From positions 62,001 to 126,000 of the forward strand of contig JAGYXB010000445.1 of NCBI GenBank assembly GCA_022495005.1: a stretch of 64,000 bases of DNA, read 5' to 3'. Positions within the stretch are counted from its first letter, which is position 1. Each line of letters opens with the position of its first letter. Both the position numbers and the translations under genes were made by a program. Positions 11,330-23,339 of the stretch are shown piece by piece. The stretch comes from Rhyacophila brunnea. Its lineage: Eukaryota; Arthropoda; Insecta; Trichoptera; Rhyacophilidae. Below the pieces are notes generated by a model. It was not told the origin of the DNA, did no database searches, and worked only from the letters and a program-made list of their open reading frames with translations.

Positions 11330-14205
11330 CACAGGAGACGCAGGTGAATAAATGAAGATATGCATAGTACCTATTTGAGTCGCCTAGAGGCATAACAAAC
11401 ATTTTGTCATTTTTTAGTTAAATATACCAAGTGATTCAGATGATAAATGATATCAAATGATAAAAAAAAATAGTTGCCTATCAAAAGTCATTTTAAACCA
11501 TGTGAAAATCGTTGACAAAGTTGACTGGTGTCATAACGCACATTTATCAATGAATAATGGACTTCTGTCAGAAAAGCCTTTCTTACTAATCAGGGAGCTC
11601 TATTTCTCATAGTGCTGTGAATCTGCGGCCTTAGGAGTATAATATATATTTAAAAAAAAATCTATGTACCTACTCACTCATTCATATTAAAGGGAGTTCA
11701 ATATTTTTTTCTAATTACAAAAAACATTGCTCTGGTGGTTTTTTGTGATTATCTCAAAACTTGATTTTCGGAATATGTGAGTTATGACTGTAGGCAACTC
11801 ATATACAGGTTTTTTATTGAAATTTTTGTTTATAGACATTAAATTTAGGGTAATACATATTGTGCGTGGCACTTTTTGAAAGTTCATTACATTGATGATA
11901 GTAAAGTTATTTACATTGAATACTATTTTAAATAGTTTAGACATTGTTAATATTGTCAAACGTATCTATAAATTAAATATTATGTATTTTTATAATTACA
12001 GATTATTTACTTCACAAATTAAATAGAAAGTGTCTTTTAAAATTTGATTATGTAACAATGCGATACGAGCACGATGCAGAATCATCTAGATTAACTTGAC
12101 AATAAACACCATCCAGAATTGATAATTTTCGACTTAGTTCGATGTGTCAGTACGTTCCTAAGTGTGGTTCTGCATCGCGTTCTTAGGCGAGAAGTCTCCA
12201 AGATAAGCGCCTATCTTAAAGAGGCTAATATCGCCAACTTAAATTGCATCGCCAATAGTATCCAAACACAAAATTACTTCATAATATTATAGCAAGTAAT
12301 AAATCTACGGAAAAACGCAGTGGGCGAAAACGAAACCAATTAAAATACGGTCAAGACACGTCTGACTAAGTGTAAATCTAAATACCCACATGTAAAATTG
12401 TGTGTCATGATTAGACACCGGACATCTGGAGTCCTTTTTTTTGGGACGGACTCGAATATTACAACATTTTTTAATTAAAAAATGCGTTAATAATTTATGG
12501 AACCTATGTTTTTCAGAAAAATAAGTAGTACGATGTAGTAGGTACAATGAAATATGAAATAAATGATATTGATAATACGTGCAAGAGACTTTATCGATAC
12601 TTAATTATATAGAAACGCTGCTATTAGTAGATATACTATACAATTTAGAGAAATTAATGAAGCGCTTACGTATAGAGTGGAAGAATTAGGTGTTAATAGT
12701 AATATCTATAATATTCCACTTTTTATATACCTATTATTGAAATCAAAGTTTAAAATTTCCACTAAACTACTTCTATTTTCACTATCAAATAACAAATCAA
12801 ACTTGCTCCCATGATGAGAAGGACCGGACAGCTAGTGTATTATTAAAATCGTACCAAATCTGAATGATTTCGTATATTATGTTGATACTACGAAAATATA
12901 TAATAAAAAACATATTATAATATTATTGTAAAACCAATTCAACGAGGATTCAAATCAATGCTTATCAGCTCGGAGTAAGGACAGATTTTTACACAATGCA
13001 CAACAGCGGCCACTTGAGAATATCAAGATACGTCTGTTATATTTACCATAACTACTTAAGTACTTAAGCCAAACTAGTAATTATTTTTGTACACTTCACA
13101 TATAATACGTTTCTTGTGATACGAGAATGCAACAGCTGGATTTATGGATGGGTAAAATGGAGAATATCGGACCTACGTGGTTAATGAAACCATACTTCAA
13201 ATCGTATTTTTGTGTTTCAAGCAAGTGGTTGGACATGTTGAGATATTCAATTTTAATATATAGGTACTGATGTTGTAATGTTTTTTTGACATTTTGATAG
13301 GCCATTTTCAAACACTTTATATTCATCATGCAAAATATGTAAGTATATGCGTTTTCTGTTAATTGCTACTCCCTAATACTATAAATTATATATCATAGTA
13401 TTATTTCAATGAATTGTTTCGGAAGTTATCAAAATGATACAATCATAATTAGTCGACATTGACACATTGTGTATATATAGTACCTAATACCATTGATAAT
13501 AAATTATTTTATCAAGAAATATTAGATATAAATAGGTATAACACAGTTGCAGTGCCTACCATTTCTTAACAAGTTGACCTTCCCTAATAGCTCATTGCTT
13601 TATCCAATCTGGGAGTTCACACATGAAACTATAATTTGATGTTATAGTAATATGGTAGAAAAACCAAAAAAAACTTAACATGCGCGCTTGTTAACTGATC
13701 TACGTATTTTCTTAAAATCCGACATCACTTCAGTTTTGACGATTATGGATTATAGCTTAAAATTGTTGATTTGTTTTGTATTTAGTGAGTAGGTATATTT
13801 CGTGATATTTCACATTAGCTGGTTCCATTGTTTACGGGAAATGACGATTTAACGGGCTTACATATTGAATGTATTAATAGTATGTAAGATATTCATTACG
13901 GGTTTTCACAAACACTTCAGATAATCAAAATTTGTTTTTTACTGGATCCTTTACTAATAGGTAAAAAGGTTTTCACATTCTTTTATTATATTAAATTACT
14001 ATATAAACGAAAATTAGCTTTTTTCGATGTCAATGTGCATTTACGATCGGTGAGTGCGCATAGTCCACGAAGAAGGCATACGCCGGGTCGTAAATAATGA
14101 CTTAAATAGAATACCTAGTACAAAACATAAATCAATTAGAATTTATTGATTAATGTTTTTGCCACTCGTACCCGTTAGATATAGGGACCATTATACCACG
14201 TTTTC
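11330..14205. other. Intronic stretch with no recognised gene
   Basis: AT-rich, with only chance ORFs of 60-82 codons on the minus strand. A weak inverted repeat at 12064-12186 ('CGATGCAGAATCA' against its mirror) may be a tiny foldback element. Nothing else can be supported. Confidence 0.35.
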
Positions 14206-14213
14206 CTCTAGAA

Positions 14214-15189
14214 CAGGGGCGGGCAAACTTTTTGGATAGAGGGCCAAATTCTAGAATTCAAAATGAGCGGCGGGCCGCAAGTAAAATACCATTTTTAGAT
14301 ATACACTATTTATTATCACGAAAAATAAACATTACAAAAAAATTAATGAGAAGAATGAAAGTGTTGTACATTTTTTCAAATTCAGGTGTTAATTTTATGG
14401 TTGATATTTTCAAAACTGCTTGTAAATGGGCATCGGAGATATTTGATCGTAAAGAATTTTTATTGAGGTTCATGATCGAAAATGTTTGTTCACATTTATA
14501 GGTTGATCCAAAAACAACGAACATTTTTCTTGCATAATCTTTAAGTTGTTCGAATTTGTCTGAATTAAGGGCATTGTAAAATTTGGATATATCTTCGCGA
14601 CGATGCAATTCTCTTAAATCAGTGTCACACTGCAGACCAATAATCTCAAGTTGTAGCTCTGTCAGTACACTATCAATATCTATTGAAAATGGATCGCGTA
14701 CTGTTGCTAAACTTGTCTCAATTTTTCGGAAGTCACCAAATCTTTGTAAAAAATCGTCATTCAGAGCTTTAACAATTTTACCATATTCTTCAAATTTATA
14801 TTCTGGTATATTCAGCAACTTCAAAGTTGGAAAGTGGTCCACGTTCTTATTCGATATTTGTCGAAGGAACAACTTGAGTTTTAATTGAAATCCATTCAAA
14901 CTCTTCACCTTATCGTGGGCATATATTTTTTTTCCTTGCAACGCAGAGTTAAAAGTATTAAAATGTGTCACGATGTTCAACATAGAAAATAGTGGTTACA
15001 TAGTGTGAGACGAGACGCAAGGAAGACGTACTGAGATAATACATTAACGAAACAACAAATTCTTCAAATTTTAATCTATTGTCAATATTTTTTAAAAAAA
15101 TATAAAAAAAGTTATTCGTAATCAAAAGTACAATTAATGTTGGCGGGCCGCAAAAAAATACCCGGCGGGCCGCAAATTGCCCTCCTCTG
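14214..15189 (-). mobile_element. hAT transposon, internally deleted, with perfect 8-bp target duplication
   Basis: The 976-bp element is flanked by the identical octamer CTCTAGAA at 14206-14213 and 15190-15197. Its ends are imperfect inverted repeats: CAGGGGCGGGCAAACTTTTT on the left and CAGAGGAGGGCAATTTGCGG as the reverse complement of the right, with subterminal GGCGGGCCGCAA near both. The 8-bp duplication and CAGGGG-type terminus are hAT hallmarks. Inside is the C-terminal part of a transposase on the minus strand (14306-14983). The catalytic and BED-finger parts are missing, so it cannot move itself. The exact duplication points to a fairly recent insertion. Confidence 0.92.
14306..14983 (-). 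pseudogene. hAT transposase C-terminal fragment (hATC dimerisation domain)
   Basis: An uninterrupted 225-codon frame starting at an ATG. Residues about 150-195 carry the hAT C-terminal dimerisation signature: 'VVFGSTYKCEQTFSIMN', then 'NSLRSNISDAHLQAVLKIS'. The upstream part (residues about 35-130, with 'FLRQISNKNVDHFPTL') resembles the region before hATC in GTF2IRD2/ZBED5-like hAT proteins common in insects. The N-terminal BED zinc finger and most of the RNase H-like catalytic core are absent; full family proteins are roughly 600 residues. The frame has no stop codon, which is unusual for a deletion derivative. It is most likely a remnant of a recent insertion; a retained dimerisation-domain protein is possible but unsupported. 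Confidence 0.85.
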
Positions 15190-16417
15190 CTCTAGAAGGT
15201 ATATAAGGTACTTTAAAACACTTTTGAACTGATTTTTTTTCCACAAAATCACTTTATATTGAGACGTCACACAACTATCACAACTTACGATGGTTATTGT
15301 ACATTTTGCATTTTTGTTTATTGTTATTAAATCTTAGTTGATATTATTCTTTTGACTTATTAACTTAAAAATAACAATAATGGATGAAATATTATATTCC
15401 TAAAAATTATAATATGGCACATACAATATATAATTGTCAAGCCTCGATAGCGAAAGCTGCGTGACTATCAAATGCACTATGTAAACCTGCTATTAATATT
15501 GTTTTAAAAGCACATTGCATTGTTATTTTTTTAAGATTATCCTTTGCTTTGTAATTTTATTCTTGTAAATCCACGGTAAACATAAATTTATGTACAATAT
15601 TGGTATATACTACAGCTGATGATGATACATACTATCGTATGGAAAATAACTCATTTTTAAGTAGTGGACTTTTTGTATTCATCATGCGATTGAAAACAAT
15701 AAAACCACATTCAAAATATGTCATTGGTAGGGAACCTTTTTTAATATAATAGGTAGGTGAATTTTAAACACAGAAAATTTTTCAGTGATGAATTTGCGCT
15801 ATTTCATAATGTATATAAATCAGTCATTTAATAAATAAGGACAAATATCACCAACGAGTTAGTTCAAGTAAACAACGACTCCCACGTTATCTATACTTAA
15901 TTAATTGACTTTTTATGCAATAATATGTACTTACCTATATTTTGTAATGTTATTCAATTGAAAATGTCCATTAGAATAAAATCGGTTAAATATCGAAATT
16001 ATGAAATAAATGTGGAAAAAGTACGAAAGTACATATAAAGTGTTTTAATGAAATATGTATCTAGGTACCAGTCGTTTTATGTGATGAATAGTTCTTTACA
16101 CTTTATAATATGTAAGTATTTAAATCAAATACATAATATAATCATATATCAGATAATTACTTTTTAATTACAACATTTAAATATAAAAATATAATGCTAA
16201 TTTTGTCGAATAGCCACCTAATCGGCACGCCTTTAGCGTACAATGTATTAAATGGGACGGCAGGACTTTTTTAACGTTACACACCTACAAACTTACCTGT
16301 AGAATGAACAAAAATGGAACTACGAACTACCATAGGACGCCATTTTGAAAATTTCATTCGAATGTCAGATTTTGTCCAGTTACGAATCTTGATTGGGTAG
16401 TTTTCGACAATGGCTCC

Positions 16418-16593
16418 ATTTTTTTTGTAGTACTTATTCCACTTTTAATCAATAAATTAGGACCGGTTTCGTCCGCCTCAGAGGAACATTTTCAACTGAA
16501 TCTTCCCTTGTTCAGTTGAAAATGTCCCTCTGATGCGAACGAAACCGGTCATAATTTATTGATTAAAAGTGGAATAAGTACTACAAAAAAATG
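16418..16593. repeat. Long near-perfect foldback hairpin (about 83-bp arms)
   Basis: The arms at 16418-16500 and 16511-16593 are reverse complements with only a handful of mismatches, separated by a 10-base loop. Both arms contain TTATTCCACTTTTAATCAAT, GACCGGTTTCGT and CATTTTCAACTGAA. The whole unit behaves as a foldback MITE. If transcribed within the host intron it would form a long dsRNA stem. Confidence 0.85.
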
Positions 16594-17799
16594 CGTTTTA
16601 TTAAATTAAACAACAATAAATATTAACGTAATACAGTGACTAAGTGAAAATCTGAAACAATATTATATTGCAAAACCTTTAGAAGAATGCAATTACGGCT
16701 TACGCAATACATAATATTATAATAGTAGGTTCAAACGAATATTTTCAGAGATGTTTCGCATCTACAGATGTACGCCACTGGTATTTTGAAGATGAAATTT
16801 CTTACGATCGATTTGATGAAATTCTTCAATGTCAATAGTTTATAATCAAATAGACCAGTTTGAGCAGAGCATCCTCAAAATACTTAAATATCTAAAGAAA
16901 TAAACAAGTAGGTATGTGACTTTTTTATCGATATGTAAGTACGGTATTGTTGCTTGGTAATACTAATAGGTATCAATATGATACACTTAGAACATAAAAC
17001 GGGTCAGCGGACAAAATCTTTCAATATTTGTATTTATATTAGTGGTAGGTACGCAAAAGCTATTCGATATTTAATTATGAAAAAACATATTCTACACGCA
17101 TTTTATAAAAATGGTTTACCATTACTTACCTGCAATAAAACAAACCATCAATTTTGTAATGCGACCTTTTTAATTACAGTTTGCGAATTTGAATTCGTTT
17201 GAGTCGCCCGCACGTCGCGTTAAAATATTGGCAAGACGATTATTTTAATTACAATAATTACCATCGCACCTGAGCTGCCAGAAAAAGAAAAACTGACTAA
17301 TTGTAGAAATCCATACTAAGAATCATTTGGGCAAAAGTCTCCTTAGGATATTGGATTCGTCCACCATTTTAATGTGTTTTTTTATGGGTTGACGGTTAAA
17401 GACTTGAAAGATCCGGTCTTTAGTCATGATGATGACGTTGAATGGATTTTCTTTATTATATTAAGTATGACAGGGGGGTTTCAGAAAACCAAGTTATGAT
17501 TTATTAATTTAGTGGGCCACGTCCCGAAAACGATTGGGAGCCCGTAGACTTGCGTATTGTAGTATTACGTTACTTGATGGTATTTCTGAAACGATTATGG
17601 TGTATAAAAACTGATAACCACTGGTAAAGTATGTTGTAAGTTGGCGTGTTGAATCATGATGGCAGCATTATTTACCGAAAATATTTTTATAATTGGCAGT
17701 AACCATGTTCAAAATCAGTGTCCAATTGTTATTAATTATTTATTTATTTAAAAGAACAAAATACGGTTGACAAAACAAATCTAAATTCACGACGTTCAC

Positions 17800-17980
17800 A
17801 ACATGAAATTTATAATATATCAAATATTACCCTCATAAGAGAGAAAAAAATATCTTTAATAAAAAAACATAATTACAATTTTATACTTACAGAAAAATTA
17901 AAATTTAGAAAACAAAATACATAGCATTTCACTGAATTTTTTTATGTGTTTGGGGAGCGCATTGACTTGCTAAATTATAA
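17800..17980 (+). repeat. Dispersed repeat R2, copy 1
   Basis: Matches 41671-41865 on the same strand in the order 'TTATAATATAT', 'ATTACCC', 'AGAGAGAA', 'AAACAAAATA', then the best-conserved block 'TTTGGGGAGCGCATTGA'. Class unknown. Confidence 0.5.
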
Positions 17981-18128
17981 TAATTGAGATGGATGAGCCC
18001 ATTAATTATTATCAATGTATATTTAATATTCCTAATTACCAAAAGTTCTTTCCGTTGTAATAGAAGGTGTCTACATTAATGGTAGTGCAGTCCAGAAAAA
18101 TTTATTAACATATTTTTTTCATTGACAG

Positions 18129-18321
18129 GGTGCAAGAAACCGACGGCTCTTACTTTGAAAGTTTCACAGCACTTTCTTGGAAGCAGGAGAACAGACGACT
18201 GGCCGCTCTGAGGGCTGGAGAAGCAAGATCTGAACAGCCTCCACCATGTGAAGCTGCATTGGGAGTTCCTCGAAAGTGCCAAGACATGTCTCCTCATGAT
18301 AAAGAGGCGCTTTATGTAGAG
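18129..18321 (+). CDS. Munc13-4/BAIAP3 (Unc13-4) family protein, exon A
   Basis: An internal coding exon of a C2/MUN-domain protein of the Munc13-4/BAIAP3 group, which tethers and primes vesicles or lysosome-related organelles for Ca2+-regulated exocytosis (known for the family). The exon begins after a pyrimidine-rich tract and AG at 18127-18128, with one base completing a split codon; 64 codons follow from 18130. The residues include 'DGSYFESFTALSWKQENRRL', a proline run and 'MSPHDKEALYVE'. The last segment corresponds to the conserved block before 'LYT' in human UNC13D. The donor is GAG|GTTAGC, a weak site. An alternative GTAGAG donor six bases upstream would delete two residues and spoil the family spacing, so the GTTAGC site is preferred. 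The exon ends in phase 0, matching exon B. GC content is much higher than in flanking introns. Confidence 0.85.
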
Positions 18322-18586
18322 GTTAGCATTTATATAACAAATTATCTCTTTAATTCTCATTTGTTTGACTTGGCTATCAGAATTATTTTAATTTTTACAT
18401 ATAACATGCCTAGAAACAGATATTTAAATATTGACATGTGTAATTATTAGGTAAGATAAATGTATATCGATCAGTTAAACGACCTTGTGCGATAGTATCA
18501 TATAAAATAGCAAATACTTCGTAAAGTATTTTTTAAATAAAAATTTACAAAATTTTTGCATCATTACCTTGTTGACGACTTCTTAA

Positions 18587-18944
18587 GGCTATACTTCAGC
18601 TGAGGCATGATCTAAAAAAATTGTGACTAGGCGATGCGCGGATTGTGCAAACTACGCAAGCCGAACGAAATATAATTTGTCATAAAAATTCACATGCGTC
18701 CTTTTAATGTTATGTTTATTATTATATTCGTTATAATAATAGTATATTTATTGACATGTTTTCTTTTTCAAGTACATGCGGAACGTTTTTTAGTCATCAC
18801 GATTTAAGAATATATTCCTCCGACGCCATCACAAAACAAATTGACGTGCTCAGAGGTCGAATATTGCTCTCCGACTGGCAACGCGGCTGGAATTACGTCC
18901 CACATACTGCTGAAAATTTTTTGCTGTTTCTCTTATGTACGCTC
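18587..18944 (+). mobile_element. TTAA-flanked (piggyBac-type) non-autonomous element, complete copy B
   Basis: TTAA at 18583-18586 and TTAA at 18945-18948 bound a 358-bp unit. The left terminus is GGCTATACTTCAGCTGAGGC and the right terminus, reverse complemented, is GAGCGTACATAAGAGAAACA; in copy A the latter reads GAGCGTACTTCAG, which makes the two ends a recognisable inverted repeat. Related copies lie at 159-375 and 2318-2740. It has no transposase, and the 77-codon ORF inside is not preserved in the other copies. Confidence 0.75.
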
Positions 18945-19489
18945 TTAATCACTTTCTTTAAATTTATAGCGATTTCAGTTAATTATTAGTAAATTCAGTT
19001 AAATATTTAAGACGTGTAGCTTTTTAATATGCATGAAATATGTATACCAATCACACGGTAGATTTACTGAGGCATCCTTCGTTTTCATCAAGACTTTAAA
19101 TTTAGAAGATTGGAGTGATGTTTACTTAACAATAGAGAAAAGTCAATGAAACTTGACTTAAAGTTTCCAATGTGTTCGTGATATGAACCGTCCTTCAGTA
19201 TTCTTTTTACTTTATTATTACTTGAATTTTCTGTCTGTAAAGTTTCATACAATATGAATAAGTATATAAGCTTTATTATTGTAAAAAACTAAATAAATAT
19301 ACATTCAAAAAAATGGGATAAATATTTATGCGTTAGAATGCGTAATGAAAATACTATTATACTTATGATATATGCAAAAAAATGCTCTAATTTTCCATGC
19401 AATTTAAATTAAATAAATCAGACACCAGTTAAAAACTTTATAATATATCGAATACTTTATATTATACCAAATAAAAAATTAAATTAAAG

Positions 19490-19754
19490 TATTTTGTCTG
19501 TCTGTCCATTAGTTCGATTATAATTCAAAAACTACTGGACTGATATTGATAAAATTTAAACAACTTATACACTACATTAATGGTATTAGTTTTTTAAACT
19601 TATCTAATGTAACTTATCTAAACGTCTCTTGATTTGTGATATCTTAAAAGAAACTTCTCAAAAATAACGCCCTAACAATTGTATAGATTGGGCGCGTTAC
19701 GCGGGTAAAAAACGCGTTCGCCTAGACATAAAATGCAGATAGTCGCTAGTTATC
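19490..19754 (+). mobile_element. Helitron-like non-autonomous element (putative)
   Basis: The segment opens with 'TGTCTGTCTGTCCATTAGTT' followed by 'AAAAACTACTGGACTGAT', and closes with a GC-rich 'GCGTTACGCGGGTAAAAAAC' and CTAG (19746-19749) next to TT. This arrangement is common to non-autonomous Helitron-type elements in insect genomes. No Rep/helicase gene. The 5' boundary is not defined. Confidence 0.4.
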
Positions 19755-22079
19755 AATAAAAAAGTGTACGATAATATGCTTTATCTGTTAAATCGTCTCT
19801 TTATTTTTACTTTTCCTATGACTAATGACCATGCCATTGTGGAGAATTTGGACACCATACGGCACTACCAAGAATTTCTGTCCCTTAAAAATAATATTGC
19901 ATATCCTTTAATGATCTCACCATTCCATATTCCATATTCTACTTATCTACGTATCTTCTAGAAAAGAGAGAGCTGATTGACTAGAAGAAAAAGTAAACCA
20001 TTGAGGTACCCGTAACTCGTGGGTGAGCCAGGTCCAACTTAGCATATTTATCTACGAGAGATATATTATATAAGAGAGATATAGTCCGCTTTTTCCAGAT
20101 CGTTACTTTAAAAGTCATACTAGAGTATACTCATATTATTATCCACCATAAACATCACTGTTCTAGAAACTTATATGTGATATAATATAAGCTTTGATAA
20201 AGTGGTATTTGGTTAGTACATAGTTGTAATATAACTTTGAGTCGCAGGATATTCTGTATTGAGTTAAAAGTTGCTCCAGCCATTCCCATTCTGACAACAA
20301 GCTTTTTTTACAAAGTGCGATTTACCGTAAAGTGCATCCACAGGTATTCAACACTGTTGTATTATTCTGGTTCGGCGGAAGATAGGTATTACAGATGAAA
20401 GACGGTAGTGGTTGTTCGTGATGAGAAGGCAAGACTTTACTTACTTTTGCAAATAACTACAAGTGTACAATCGATGCGATATAATAAATACAACGGTAAT
20501 TCGATGCGATGTGTCTTTAACGGAAACTCGTAATCGAATAATATGTCAAATCGATTGACCCGCTATTTATTGACCGGCGCACTATGGAATAATATGTTGA
20601 AATGATTATGAAATAATAATAATTCGTAATGTTATGAAATTACGGATCCGCTATATCATAACATTACGAAATCGTATTATATAAATAAGTACGTGAAAGA
20701 TAAATATTTAATAAATAATATTATAATTGAGATCTGGGTCACAGAAATCCAATAACAGTAATCAAGAGTTCTAGATCGGTACACTTGCAAATGGTATTTT
20801 TATGTAAAGTTCTGCAAATGTGACTTCTAGACTTTTAATTCAAATGTACAGATTAGCCTTACCAGATAACGTATAATTGCGATTTTATAGTCATGGTCAA
20901 TTTTCTGAACGGTCAATGTCAAAAATTAGGAAATGTGACGAGTATACATTTATTAGATAATGTCGGACTACGACCTCTGAGTAAGATTGACAACGACTAC
21001 AGCATAAACCCGTCACGTTCAGCAACCTTTTGCATACATAAGTAGACCCTCTGATGAAAACGAACCCCCAAAATTACTGCGTCACGAGAGACCCAAAATC
21101 TAATTAGGAGACTGCCTCAAAAATATTTCCCTCACGGGGAGCTAAGGGGCTGGGTGAAATAAGAGATGCAAACCGAATAACTCGTAATTTTTGGCGAAAA
21201 TCTCGCAATCTTCTCACGAATTTCCGTTTTATATAATATTATTTTTTTTACAAAAAATATTAAATGCCTATGTCGCGTTATTCGGTTTTTGGGGAAATTC
21301 TCGAATAACAACGAACCGCGCCTATACTACGCCCAACGAGACTTTAGGGTACACCGTAAATAAAATTCAATAAATTCACAGTAAGTATGTACCGACCCAA
21401 TGGTGCCTGTGAATTGTAGATAATATAATATATTGTCTACTTTATGGTACCTAGTCAATTTTATACTAAACAAAAATACACAATATTTCAGTGTACAGTT
21501 GGAAAAAACCTGAAATGTGTACTTTTGTTAATTATGCAAGAGAACTGTTTTAAATTTAGAGATTGTTTGTATCTTACTTGATAAAGAATGTGATTTTAAA
21601 AATAAGGTGGGTCGTAATTATTGTATAATTTAAATGATTTTTTGATAAAAAATATGTATTTACAAGTTTTGTTAATCCATGTTTCCAGGAACAAAGATTT
21701 TCCATATTTTTCAGAGTATCATGTTTTGCCATATTATGTTAAATTAGTATATTGTAATTATATGGTGAAAAAGAATAACATTACCTACATGTGAGATAAC
21801 TGGATAATATAAAAATTCAATAATTATCAACTTTAACCATCTTAAAATAACACATAAACTCACTTTAGGCTTATACAGCCGCCGTAGTGAACGGTCGATT
21901 TATTTTATCCGCTCGATAATTGATTTTAAAAAGTAAATTCTTTTAATATTACACAACCGTAGAAGACAATAACAACAATGTGTGACTTGTGTACATAAAT
22001 ATATTGATTAATCTTTATTTAATTATTAATGTGTTAAAACAAATCAATATTTTATAAATAATACTTTATACCCGTGCAG
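19755..22079. other. Intronic stretch with no recognised gene
   Basis: No exon or element that I can name, apart from a short palindrome at 20623-20670. The part at about 21040-21340 is less AT-rich and has CpGs but no conserved coding frame. Confidence 0.35.
20623..20670. repeat. Perfect 15-bp palindrome arms
   Basis: TTCGTAATGTTATGA at 20623-20637 is mirrored exactly by TCATAACATTACGAA at 20656-20670, with an 18-base spacer containing GGATCC. Possibly the core of a small foldback. Confidence 0.5.
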
Positions 22080-22241
22080 TAACTTACATAACCTAAATTT
22101 GATTCCAATTTTTGTTCATTCTGTTTGTGCCAGTGCCGTGATCAATTAGCAGTAATAGCCAATTATCATAATCATTATTACTGTACCGCGCTCAACGATA
22201 TTATTTACAAGTACCTATATTTTACCATAATAATAATCGCG

Positions 22242-23200
22242 ATGCCGTGTGCTATTTTAAACTGCGCGTTGACAACCGGAGCTGCAGCTGACTTGGAATG
22301 CACTACTTGCAAATTATCCTTCCATCATCAGTGTATCGGGTTACCTGCTTCAACATTCAAAAAAATGACCTCCAGCACCCGATCAAAATGGAAGTGTGCT
22401 AGCTGCAGTAAGTGTGACGCCACTAATACCCCAGCTAAATCTGTCATCGGTTCACAGAAATCACATGATAATCCCAGTTTGACTGACATATTTAATGTGG
22501 TTAAGGGCAATTTAAAGATCTAAAAAAAGAAATTTTAGATATAAAAAAATACTTAAATTTTATGGACGAAAAATTCTTGTCCTTCGACAAGAAGTTTAAA
22601 GAACTTAAAAACAAAATTAACAAAATAAACAATTTAGAAACCCATTTAGAAGCGGTCAAAATCAAATAAAATGACCTTCAAGAAGAAAATAACAAAAATT
22701 CTCAGTGGGATTGTCTCCTTAATGTGGAGATAATTGGAATTCCAGAAAGAAAACACGAAGACCTCCGTAAAATTGTCTCTATGCTAGGGGCCAAAATCGG
22801 AGTAGCAATTCCTCCCAACGATGTCGATTATGTCTCAAGAATTAAGCAATTCACGCCCGTTCCGAACAGACCCAACTCAATTATATTAAGGCTTTGCCGT
22901 AGAGATATGAAAGTTGAAATAATATCGGGAGCGCGAAAATCTAAATCCGGCGGGAAAATGCTACATTCTGCCGATATCGGCATCCAAGGTACACATCACT
23001 CCCAGTGTACATTAACGAACATCTGACTAAACAAAATAAAATACTGCTGAAACTTACTAAAACCAAGGCAAAAGATCTGGGGTTTACTTATACCTGGGTC
23101 AGAAATGGTCAAATTTTACAAGGAAAAACGATACCACCCCGGCTATTTGTTTAGCAAAAGAGGAAAAATTAGGGAAAATGAAATAAACTATACAATGAAA
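22242..23200 (+). pseudogene. Non-LTR ORF1 (PHD finger + coiled coil + FP-like domain), broken
   Basis: Starts at an ATG at 22242 and opens with a Cys/His-rich PHD-like finger: 'CALTTGAAADLECTTCKLSF' then 'HHQCIGL' and 'WKCASC'. After a frame disruption near 22515 comes a lysine-rich coiled-coil region (about 22510-22670) with a stop at 22666-22668. Then comes a segment with 'NVEIIGIPERKHEDL' and 'SRIKQF', typical of the FP (baculovirus FP25K-like) domain found in insect non-LTR ORF1 proteins. Another frame change near 22990 leads to 'NKILLKLTKTKAKDLGFTYT', 'WVRNG'. ORF1 proteins of this kind bind the element RNA. At least two frame disruptions and one stop make it a pseudogene. Confidence 0.8.
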
Positions 23201-23339
23201 CTCACCTTCGTGAGCACTTCAATTTTTATTTATCTTGAGATACCGAGGAATATCATATTATTTTGTGTAATTAACTTTATTGGTGCAACAATATTTTTTT
23301 ATTCAACTATTTATTACTTAAGTTATCTCAGGCTCTGAT

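Larger units (their letters stand above)
15198..18128. other. Intron sequence upstream of exon A
   Basis: Non-coding and AT-rich apart from the foldback at 16418-16593 and the repeat at 17800-17980. The last bases form the polypyrimidine tract and AG acceptor of the exon at 18129. No earlier exon of the host gene was recognised. Confidence 0.45.

Noticed and set aside
18316..18321. Alternative splice donor GTAGAG at 18316
   Set aside because: It keeps phase 0 but deletes two residues and shortens the spacing between 'EALY' and 'LYTI' relative to UNC13D; the GTTAGC donor at 18322 fits the family.
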